DNA from: JBJHBY01 sp050485745 | GTDB taxonomy: Bacteria; Pseudomonadota; Gammaproteobacteria; Pseudomonadales; CAMLJR01 | Reading direction: 5' to 3' | Assembly (NCBI GenBank): GCA_050485745.1 | Contig: JBJHBY010000054.1 | Location: forward strand, 1-16,381 | DNA: 16,381 nucleotides | Part shown: one piece after another, positions 6,236 to 12,662 of the stretch | Numbering within the stretch: the stretch's first letter is position 1 | Layout: each line of letters opens with the position of its first letter | Notes under the pieces: generated by a model | Seen by the model: the letters and a program-made list of their open reading frames with translations, nothing else | The model's database searches: none | Told to the model about the DNA's origin: nothing | Position numbers and translations under genes: made by a program

Positions 6236-8326
6236 ATGAGTGCTTCGTTGGAATTCGGGCTTGAGACGGCCCTGCAGCGCTGTCATGAACAGTTGGTGCA
6301 CTCCCCCGGTGCGATTCAGCCCAATGGCGCGCTACTGGCCTTCGATGAGGCATTCGCGCAGGTCCGCGTGGCAAGCGCCAACCTGGCGGACTATCTGCAT
6401 ATCGACGCAGCAGCTGCCCTGGAGCGAACGCCCGGTGAGCTGCTGGGCGGCCGCATCGTGAAGCGCCTGCTGCGCAGCCTCGAGTCGGACATCACGCCAG
6501 CGGTCATTTCCTTCGAACGTCACCTGCCCGGCGCGGGCGTGGTGCGACTGCAGCTCACGGCTTACCGCAGCAACAACCGGGTTGTCGTGGAGGTCGAGCA
6601 CCTGCCGCGCCGGGGTGGCCGCCGCTGGCTGGTGGCGGTCAATGACTGGCTGGCGCGCCTGGCGCGGGCGCAGTCCCAGGATGATTTGCTGCAGCAGCTT
6701 GTTCTGGGGGTGCAGGATCTCACCGGTCACGAGCGCGTCATGGTCTATCAGTTTGATGAGGCCTGGCACGGGGTGGTGGTGGCTGAGCATCTTGCTGGCG
6801 GGGTCGACAGCTTTCTGGGGCACCGTTTCCCCGCTTCTGACATTCCGCCACAGGTTCGGGCACTCTATGATGTTAATCCTGTGCGCAGTATTCCGGATGC
6901 ACGCACACTGCCGGTGCCGCTTTTGTCGGATGCCACCGGGGGCGCCGCAGCTGCGGCGGGTGAGCTCGATCTTTCCCGCGGTTTTCTGCGAGCGGTTTCA
7001 CCGATCCACCTGCAATACCTGGCGAACATGGGGGTCGGTTCATCCCTGTCCATCGCCATGCACGGGGCGGATGGCCTCTGGGGACTGGTGGCCTGTCATG
7101 GCAGCAGCGCCCGCCAACTGCAGCCACCAGCGCGGGATGCCGCATTGAGTCTGGCACGCATGGCGACGCAGCGCTTGTTTCTGCTCAAGGCGCGTGCGGA
7201 CGCCCGCTATTTGCAGCGCGTGCTGGACAGCCGCGAGTTGCTCTCGGAAAAACGTGGCCAGCTGACGCCCCCCATGCAGTTGCTCGAGGAGCATGGCAGG
7301 GAGTGGCTGGGGTTGTTTCACGCCTGTGGCGTTGCCCTGGTGCACGGTGATCTGATTGCCTGCTACGGCCGCACGCCGGGACGCCCGGTGCTGGTGAGCA
7401 TGGCCCACCGACTCACCGCCACGCACCAACAGCACGGTCCCTGGGTGAGTCATGCGCTGCAGCAGACCAGCCTGGCGGAGGCAGGCGATCTGGCGGGTTG
7501 TTGCGGCCTGCTGGCGTTGCGCCTGGATGTTGATTCACCGCCGGGCTGGCTGCTGCTGTTCCGTCCGGAGCAGATCGTGGCGCATCGCTGGGCGGGTGAT
7601 GCCCGGGCTCCCGCGGAGCTCGACCAGCGTCATGGTACGCTCAACCCGCGGAGCTCCTTCGCGAGCTGGATGGAGGAAGTCCGGGGGCAGGCAAGGCGCT
7701 GGCAGGACATCGAAATCCATGCGGCGGCCGATCTGGCCGAGGACCTGGCCGTGGCGACCTCGGTGCATCGCATCGCCCTGCTCAACGCGCGCCTTGAGGA
7801 GGCCAACCGCCACCTCAATGAGATTGCTCATACCGACACCCTGACGCAGGCGTGGAACCGTTATCGCATGGAGCAGGCCCTGGAAGAGGAGTTTGCCGCT
7901 GCCGCCCGTTACGGACGCCCCTGTTCGATCATCCTGCTCGACATCGACCACTTCAAGCAGTTCAACGACCGCCATGGTCACGCGGCGGGGGATCAGGTCC
8001 TGGTGACAGTCGCCAGCGAAATCCAGGCCAGCCTGCGCAATGTTGACCACCTGGGTCGCTGGGGCGGCGAGGAGTTCATCATTCTGGTGGCCAACAATGC
8101 GCTGGGCGAGGCGGAGCAGCTTGCGGAGCGGCTGCGGCAGCACGTGGCTGCCCTGGACTTCGGTCCGCTTGGCCGGGTCACCTTCAGTGCGGGCGTTGCA
8201 CAATGGCGAGATGGCGACACGCGACGATCACTTCTGGAGCGGGCGGACCAGGCGCTTTATCGCGCCAAGAGGGCTGGCCGCAACCAGGTGTGCAGGGAGG
8301 ACAACGGGGCTGCTACCGCCGGCTAG
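6236..8326 (+). CDS. bphP: Bacteriophytochrome with C-terminal GGDEF diguanylate cyclase
   Basis: This is a 696-residue cytoplasmic photoreceptor. The PAS domain (about 10-115) starts with Cys16 in C-x9-AIQPNG, matching the biliverdin-attachment cysteine of bacteriophytochromes. The GAF domain (about 140-315) keeps FPASDIP (Asp202), SPIHLQYLANMGV (His258) and WGLVACH (His288), the chromophore-pocket residues. The PHY domain (about 325-510) keeps the tongue motifs WAGD (452-455) and PRSSF (471-475). A helical linker leads to the GGDEF domain (about 530-690). It has TDTLTQAWNR, the active-site GGEEF (610-614) and an RxxD inhibitory site at 601-604 with the correct five-residue spacing. The predicted role is red/far-red light control of c-di-GMP synthesis, with product inhibition. 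The canonical IQPHG is IQPNG here. The ribosome-binding site is weak. The gene is followed by its biliverdin-making heme oxygenase. Confidence in the family is very high; the photocycle and the sign of the response cannot be read from sequence. Confidence 0.96.
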   Translation: MSASLEFGLETALQRCHEQLVHSPGAIQPNGALLAFDEAFAQVRVASANLADYLHIDAAAALERTPGELLGGRIVKRLLRSLESDITPAVISFERHLPGAGVVRLQLTAYRSNNRVVVEVEHLPRRGGRRWLVAVNDWLARLARAQSQDDLLQQLVLGVQDLTGHERVMVYQFDEAWHGVVVAEHLAGGVDSFLGHRFPASDIPPQVRALYDVNPVRSIPDARTLPVPLLSDATGGAAAAAGELDLSRGFLRAVSPIHLQYLANMGVGSSLSIAMHGADGLWGLVACHGSSARQLQPPARDAALSLARMATQRLFLLKARADARYLQRVLDSRELLSEKRGQLTPPMQLLEEHGREWLGLFHACGVALVHGDLIACYGRTPGRPVLVSMAHRLTATHQQHGPWVSHALQQTSLAEAGDLAGCCGLLALRLDVDSPPGWLLLFRPEQIVAHRWAGDARAPAELDQRHGTLNPRSSFASWMEEVRGQARRWQDIEIHAAADLAEDLAVATSVHRIALLNARLEEANRHLNEIAHTDTLTQAWNRYRMEQALEEEFAAAARYGRPCSIILLDIDHFKQFNDRHGHAAGDQVLVTVASEIQASLRNVDHLGRWGGEEFIILVANNALGEAEQLAERLRQHVAALDFGPLGRVTFSAGVAQWRDGDTRRSLLERADQALYRAKRAGRNQVCREDNGAATAG

Positions 8327-8422
8327 AGAGCGGCTCTTCCCGCAGCGCTCCAGTGATCGTCCAGCGTCACTGCTGTGCAGGAAGCGCCCGACGTTTCTGC
8401 ATGCTGTGTACAGGGTAGATCG

Positions 8423-9094
8423 ATGAGTGAGTCACCGGCATTATCCAATGACCGGCCCCGGCCGGCCCGCAGCGGGCGCGAGCCGGTATTGCAGCGCCGG
8501 CTCCGCGACGCCACGGCAAGTGTTCACCGCGCGGTGGAAAGCCATCCGCTGCTCTCGCCGCTGCTCTCGCCGGACCTGAGCCTGGCGGACTACACGCGCG
8601 TGCTGGGCTGCTTCCTCGATTTTTACCGCGCGCTGGAGCAAAACCTGAACGCCTGCCTGCCGCTCCCTTGTGCGAGCGGCTACGACTATATCCGGCGAGC
8701 ACCTTTGCTGCAGGAGGACCTGCGGGCACTGGGCGTAAAGAGGTCTGCGCAACGCCGGAACGGGCTATCGCTACCCGCACTGGACAGTCCTGGTCGCGTG
8801 TTGGGTGTGCTCTATGTGACGGAAGGCGCGACCCAGGGCGGACGCCTGATCGGCCCCGCCGTGTCCCGGGCGCTGACCGTGACGCCGGAGCGGGGTGCCC
8901 GATTTTTCTATCTTTTCCAGCAGGGTTTCTGGCCGCGCTTCAGAGCGGTTCTGGGGCAGGTGGCTGATCACGATGAGATGGCGTCCGCGGAAGCGGGTGC
9001 CCTCGAGACCTTCGAGTCGCTCCGCGCGCATCTGGATGCGTGGATGCTTCGGCCCCATCGCCCCGAACCGGTGCGACCTGATAGCGTGCCCTAG
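8423..9094 (+). CDS. bphO: Biliverdin-producing heme oxygenase (BphO type)
   Basis: This is a 223-residue protein. The frame could begin at a GTG at 8375, but that has no ribosome site, while the ATG at 8423 has AGGG eight bases upstream. LRDATASVHRAVE (28-40) contains His35, the expected proximal heme ligand. LYVTEGATQGGRLIG (130-144) is the distal-helix glycine-rich motif of bacterial heme oxygenases. The enzyme opens heme to biliverdin, CO and iron, using an electron donor encoded elsewhere, and so supplies the chromophore for the phytochrome upstream. The 96-base gap and same strand indicate an operon, although bphO more often precedes bphP. The C-terminal tail (about 208-223) is proline- and arginine-rich and probably disordered. 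Residues 43-50 (LLSPLLSP) come from a perfect 12-bp tandem duplication. The gene ends six bases from the convergent flavoprotein gene. Confidence 0.93.
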   Translation: MSESPALSNDRPRPARSGREPVLQRRLRDATASVHRAVESHPLLSPLLSPDLSLADYTRVLGCFLDFYRALEQNLNACLPLPCASGYDYIRRAPLLQEDLRALGVKRSAQRRNGLSLPALDSPGRVLGVLYVTEGATQGGRLIGPAVSRALTVTPERGARFFYLFQQGFWPRFRAVLGQVADHDEMASAEAGALETFESLRAHLDAWMLRPHRPEPVRPDSVP

Positions 9095-9100
9095 GCCGGG

Positions 9101-10561
9101 TTACGCCGTCGGCGACGGTTGTTGTGCCGCGTGCCGCCCCGCGCGACGGCCGAAGAACGTGGCCTCTCCCAGGCAGGTGCCACTGGAATAGCCGGCGCCG
9201 TCCTGGGCAATGTTGGAGGCGCAGGCCCCCACGGCATAGAGCCCGGGGATGGCTGTGCCGCTGCCGGCACGAATCACTTCGGCATCCTTCGAGACGCGCA
9301 GGCCTCCCAGGGTAAAGCCGACGTAGGTGGACTGCCCCAGGCTGCACTGCAGGGCGGCATAGGGAGGTTCGCTCAGCGGTTGCAGCCAGTCCCGGTGCTT
9401 GTGTTGTTCCGGGTCCTCGCCCCTGGCGGCGTGGGTGTTGTAGCGCTCCAGCGTGTCCTGCAGGCTGCGCTCGGGCAGGCCCAGGTCGCGCTCCATTTCC
9501 GCCACGGTTTCCCAGGCGTCGATCAGTTCCTGCATGCCCAGCTCCGGTCGCCCGAAGGTGGCGCTGTCGCAGACCAGATAGACGATGCCGTCGGGCTGCT
9601 CCAGGCAGGCCGAGGCCGAGCGCGCGTGATACGAGTCCTCATTGATGAAGCGCTGGCCGCGCTTGTTGACCAGGATGCCCTTGAGCAGACTTTCCGGCGG
9701 ATAGAATGGCGCCGTGACCAGGCAGCCCTGCATGCGGATGGCCTCGCCTCCGGCGGCCACGCCCATGTGAATGCCGCCGCCGTCGTCGTAGGGATTGCCC
9801 TGCTTGACCACACCGGGGTGGGCCAGGCGCGGGCAGTGCTGGTCGAGCATGGCCTGGTTCAGGGCAAAGCCGCCGGCCGCCAGCACCACACCCCTGCGCG
9901 CGCGCACATGGCGCTCCTCGCCAAAGCAGGTGTAGCGCAGGCCGACCACACGGCCGTCGTCATCCACCACCAGGTTGCGCACATGGGCATCGAACTGGAA
10001 GCGTACGCCCAGCTCCTCGGCGCGGGCGGTCAGCCATTTCATGACCAGGTTGCCGCCCTCGCTGCCGACCTTCTCGACCTTGTGACCGCGGGGTACCGCC
10101 CGCGCCTTTTCACTGATCGGCCACACCTTCTCGTTGCCGGACCAGATCAGGCACTCGTCGGTAGGCTGTTCGTAGTGCTTCTGCCGGTAGAAGCCATCGT
10201 TGAAAGGCACGCCCTGGGCCACCAGCCAGTCGAAATGAGCCACGCTCTGCTCGCAGTAAAGCCGGATCTTGTCCTCCTCCGGCTCCGGAGTGTTGGCCAT
10301 CAGGTATTTGAACATCTCTTCGGCGCTGTCCTCGATGCCGTTCGCCAGCTGCGGCCGGGTGCCGCCACCCAGATAGAAATGCCCGGTGGCAATGGTCGTC
10401 GTGCCGCTGATGCCGCTGGCCCGCTCCAGTACCAGCACCTCCGCTCCCCCCTCCCGCGCACCCAGCGCCGCGCAGGAGCCGCCGGCGCCAAAGCCGACCA
10501 CCACCACGTCGGTGTGCTCATCCCAGGTGGTGACGGTGCGGGCGTCGATGGGGCTGGACAT
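9101..10561 (-). CDS. FAD-dependent oxidoreductase, fumarate reductase / 3-ketosteroid dehydrogenase-like
   Basis: This is a 486-residue flavoprotein. The frame extends to 10615, but the ATG at 10561 has GGAG about nine bases upstream and starts just before the FAD fold, so I chose it. GFGAGG (23-28) followed by VLVLE is the Rossmann dinucleotide motif. LAAGGFA (mid-protein) and GGLRVSKDAEV with IPGLYAVGACA near the C-terminus are the usual FAD_binding_2 blocks. The C-terminal GYSSGTCLGEATFFGRRAG occupies the position of the last FAD-contact motif in fumarate reductases and 3-ketosteroid Δ1-dehydrogenases. No signal peptide or heme motif is present, so it is probably cytoplasmic. The substrate cannot be fixed from sequence. 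A steroid or other enone/enoate is plausible. It lies 78 bases after the YihY gene on the same strand and has its own possible -10 box. Confidence 0.85.
   Translation of the reverse strand: MSSPIDARTVTTWDEHTDVVVVGFGAGGSCAALGAREGGAEVLVLERASGISGTTTIATGHFYLGGGTRPQLANGIEDSAEEMFKYLMANTPEPEEDKIRLYCEQSVAHFDWLVAQGVPFNDGFYRQKHYEQPTDECLIWSGNEKVWPISEKARAVPRGHKVEKVGSEGGNLVMKWLTARAEELGVRFQFDAHVRNLVVDDDGRVVGLRYTCFGEERHVRARRGVVLAAGGFALNQAMLDQHCPRLAHPGVVKQGNPYDDGGGIHMGVAAGGEAIRMQGCLVTAPFYPPESLLKGILVNKRGQRFINEDSYHARSASACLEQPDGIVYLVCDSATFGRPELGMQELIDAWETVAEMERDLGLPERSLQDTLERYNTHAARGEDPEQHKHRDWLQPLSEPPYAALQCSLGQSTYVGFTLGGLRVSKDAEVIRAGSGTAIPGLYAVGACASNIAQDGAGYSSGTCLGEATFFGRRAGRHAAQQPSPTA
9106..9120 (+). terminator. 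Possible weak terminator of the bphP-bphO unit
   Basis: CCGTC (9106-9110) and GACGG (9114-9118) form a five-pair stem with a GGC loop, followed by TTGTTGTG. It lies 11 bases after the bphO stop and inside the last codons of the convergent flavoprotein gene. The stem is short and the T-tract interrupted, so this is only a candidate. Confidence 0.3.
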
Positions 10562-10594
10562 GATGGCTTCTCCGGTACGACCTGCGTTGCCGCC

Positions 10595-10600
10595 AGTATA
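10595..10600 (-). promoter_or_regulatory. Possible -10 box for the flavoprotein gene
   Basis: TATACT on the minus strand (10600-10595) lies 34 bases before the chosen ATG, in the spacer after the YihY gene. No good TTGACA-like hexamer is found 16-18 bases upstream, so promoter activity would need an activator or may not exist. Confidence 0.35.
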
Positions 10601-10639
10601 GGGGCTATGGCGCACCGTGCCGGTCTGACTGGGTGAACG

Positions 10640-11581
10640 CTAAGGGGAATTCGCTGCGGGTTCGTCGGCTTCCGTATCAATCAGCTCATGCTTCACCAGC
10701 ACTGCGGTGCTGTTGGGGATAACCGGTAGCCGGCGCTCCTCCATCAGGGTGCGGGTGATGGCGGCGCCGAACAGCAGGATCAGCGAGGAGTAGTAGACCC
10801 AGAGCAGGATCAGAACCACCGAGCCGGCGGCACCGTAGGTCGAGGCCGTTGCCGTGTAGGCGAGGTAGATTGCGATACCGTAACGTCCGACGGAGAACAG
10901 CACCGCGGTGACCGCCGCGCCGATCAGCACGTCCTTCCAGCGCAGGATGACGTCGGGCAGTACCTTGAAGATGGCCGCGAACAACAGCGTGGCGATGGCC
11001 AGTGAGGCGATCAATTCCATGCCGCCGAACAGGGTGGTCAACCAGGGCAGCAGGTTGTCCATCATGTTCAGCACGGCACGCAGCACCACGCCGAACAACA
11101 GGGAGACCAGCAGCACGAAGCCGATCGAGATCACCACCGTCAGCGACAGCACTCGCGTCTTGATCAGCAGGAACAGGCTGTTGCGTGTGGGTTTGGCGGC
11201 GACACCCCAGATCGTGTTGAGCGCGTGCTGCATCTGCGCGAACACCGTGGTCGCCCCGACCAGCAGCGCTGTGATACCCAGAAGAGTCGGCAGCAGGCCG
11301 GACTCCTCGATGCGCGACTGCATCACCGCCTGTTCGATGGTCGCGGCGGCCTCGGCCCCCATGACATCCTGCAGTTGCGCCACGATCTGGCCCTGGGCGG
11401 CATCCTCGCCGAGGAAGATACCGATCAGTGCCACCGCGATGATCATCGTCGGTGCCAGGGAAAACAGCGTGTAGAACGCCAGTGAGCCGGCGTGGCTGAA
11501 GGCGTTGCTCTGCAGCCACAGCTGGATGGCATTCTGCGTGACCCGCAGGCTGCGCCGCGCGGTTTCCTTGATCGCTTGCAT
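10640..11581 (-). CDS. YihY/virulence factor BrkB family inner-membrane protein
   Basis: This is a 313-residue integral membrane protein. The short amphipathic N-terminus is followed by NAFSHAGSLAFYTLFSLAPTMI (about 26-47), the hallmark of the YihY/BrkB family. About six hydrophobic segments follow, near residues 34-58, 96-115, 142-170, 182-205, 218-240 and 248-272. A Thr/Ser/Tyr-rich stretch (ATASTYGAAGSVV) precedes the last one. The hydrophilic tail from about 280 is acidic. The family was once wrongly called ribonuclease BN; its transport or envelope function is not established. Length is normal for the family. It lies 106 bases downstream of the maturase gene and upstream of the flavoprotein gene, all on the minus strand. 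A functional link to them is not evident. The ribosome site is weak (GAGG about 11 bases from the ATG). Confidence 0.93.
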   Translation of the reverse strand: MQAIKETARRSLRVTQNAIQLWLQSNAFSHAGSLAFYTLFSLAPTMIIAVALIGIFLGEDAAQGQIVAQLQDVMGAEAAATIEQAVMQSRIEESGLLPTLLGITALLVGATTVFAQMQHALNTIWGVAAKPTRNSLFLLIKTRVLSLTVVISIGFVLLVSLLFGVVLRAVLNMMDNLLPWLTTLFGGMELIASLAIATLLFAAIFKVLPDVILRWKDVLIGAAVTAVLFSVGRYGIAIYLAYTATASTYGAAGSVVLILLWVYYSSLILLFGAAITRTLMEERRLPVIPNSTAVLVKHELIDTEADEPAANSP

Positions 11582-11628
11582 GGTCTCGAAGCCTCGCCGG
11601 GTGCTCGCACTTATTGTTTCACAAGGCC

Positions 11629-11681
11629 GGGCTGGGGGGGAGGCGGGATATATGGGAGATGCTGGGCGGGAGACGCCGCCC
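11629..11681. repeat. G-rich spacer with GGGAGA-type heptamers and a short hairpin
   Basis: This spacer lies between the maturase stop and the YihY start. It carries GGG-CT-GGGGGGG-AGGC-GGG (11629-11647), which fits a G-quadruplex pattern on the plus strand. It also carries GCGGGAT (11643), GGGAGAT (11654) and GGGAGAC (11668), the last two exactly 14 bases apart. GGGCGG (11664-11669) can pair with CCGCCC (11676-11681). No U-tract follows on the minus strand, so terminator function is doubtful. Confidence 0.4.
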
Positions 11682-11687
11682 CGCCAC

Positions 11688-12653
11688 CTACCTCATCACC
11701 GTACGAAACCCCAGGTGCGCGATCGGCAGGTCTTCCTCCTGTGGATGGCGCGAGGTGGAGCGGTAGCGGCGGCAGAAGTTCTCGGCACACAGAAACGAGC
11801 CACCCTTGATCACCCGTGTGGCCGGGGTCTCTGCGGTGGCTGCGGAGGCATTCGCGGGGCCGGCAAAGTGATCGTGGGTCCATTCCCAGACGTTGCCGAC
11901 CATGTCATAGAGGCCATGCTCATTGGCGCGAAAGCAACCCACGGGCGCGCGCAGTGCATGGCCGTCCTCCGCCTCGTTGGCGAAGGGAAACTGACCTTGC
12001 CAGAAGTTGGCAAGAAACTGTCCATCCGCATCCTGCGGCTGCTGTTCCAGGCCTTTGCCCGGGCCACCGGCGCGGGCCGCATACTCCCACTCGGCCTCGG
12101 TGGGCAGGTCGCGGCCCAGCCAGTGGGCGTAGGCCAGGGCATCGGCATAGGTGACGTGCACCACCGGGTGGTTCATGCGCTGCTCGATGTCGCTGTCCGG
12201 CCCCTCGGGGTGGCGCCAGTTCGCGCCGGTCACCAGGCGCCACCAGGACTCCCCGGGCCTGGCGCCGGGCGCGAGGCCCACGAATACCACGGCCTCGCCC
12301 GCCTGCTCGGCCTCGGTGACATAACCCGTAGCAGTCACAAAGCTGGCGAATTGTGCGTTGGTCACCTCGGTGCGATCGATCCAGAACGTCTGCAGGTCCA
12401 CGGCTTCGCGCAGCGCCTCCTCGGGGTAGCCCGCGGGATTGCCCGGCTGAAAGCCCCGCACGCCCGGAATCGCCACCATGCCGGCGTGGGAATCCTTCAG
12501 CCAGTCTCCGGGCAGGCCGCCATAGCTGTCGCACAGGCGCTCCCCGCCGGCACCCGGGCGCGGCAGCGTCAGCCACACCAGCAGCAGCGCAATCACGGCC
12601 AGCACTGCCAGGATGATGGCGATGGCGGAACGGCTGTAGGCGGCGTGGGTCAT
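11688..12653 (-). CDS. Formylglycine-generating enzyme (sulfatase maturase), membrane-anchored
   Basis: This is a 321-residue SUMF1/FGE-family protein. Residues 9-30 form one strong hydrophobic segment with a positive N-terminal flank, with no clear cleavage or lipobox site after it. A signal anchor with the catalytic domain outside the cytoplasm is therefore likely. FGE landmarks in order are FWIDRTEVTNAQFASFV (about 90-106), HPVVHVTYADALAYAHWLG, LPTEAEWEYAARAGG, MVGNVWEWTHD, then GGSFLCAENFCRRYR with Cys289 and Cys294. This cysteine pair is the copper-binding active site of true aerobic FGEs and separates it from EgtB/PvdO-type relatives. The enzyme oxidises the Cys of CxPxR in sulfatases to formylglycine using O2. 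The start is nine bases from the arylsulfatase stop, so translation is probably coupled. Cys41, just after the anchor, might form a disulfide (speculative). The family call is very strong; the topology is inferred. Confidence 0.93.
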   Translation of the reverse strand: MTHAAYSRSAIAIILAVLAVIALLLVWLTLPRPGAGGERLCDSYGGLPGDWLKDSHAGMVAIPGVRGFQPGNPAGYPEEALREAVDLQTFWIDRTEVTNAQFASFVTATGYVTEAEQAGEAVVFVGLAPGARPGESWWRLVTGANWRHPEGPDSDIEQRMNHPVVHVTYADALAYAHWLGRDLPTEAEWEYAARAGGPGKGLEQQPQDADGQFLANFWQGQFPFANEAEDGHALRAPVGCFRANEHGLYDMVGNVWEWTHDHFAGPANASAATAETPATRVIKGGSFLCAENFCRRYRSTSRHPQEEDLPIAHLGFRTVMR

Positions 12654-12662
12654 TCCCTGGCA

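Noticed and set aside
9119..10636. 505-residue plus-strand open frame opposite the flavoprotein gene
   Set aside because: It is the complement-frame shadow of the FAD-binding gene; its His/Val/Gly-rich translation has no recognisable motif.
11664..11681. Rho-independent terminator after the maturase gene
   Set aside because: The six-pair GC stem exists, but the minus-strand sequence after it is not U-rich, so I did not call it a terminator.
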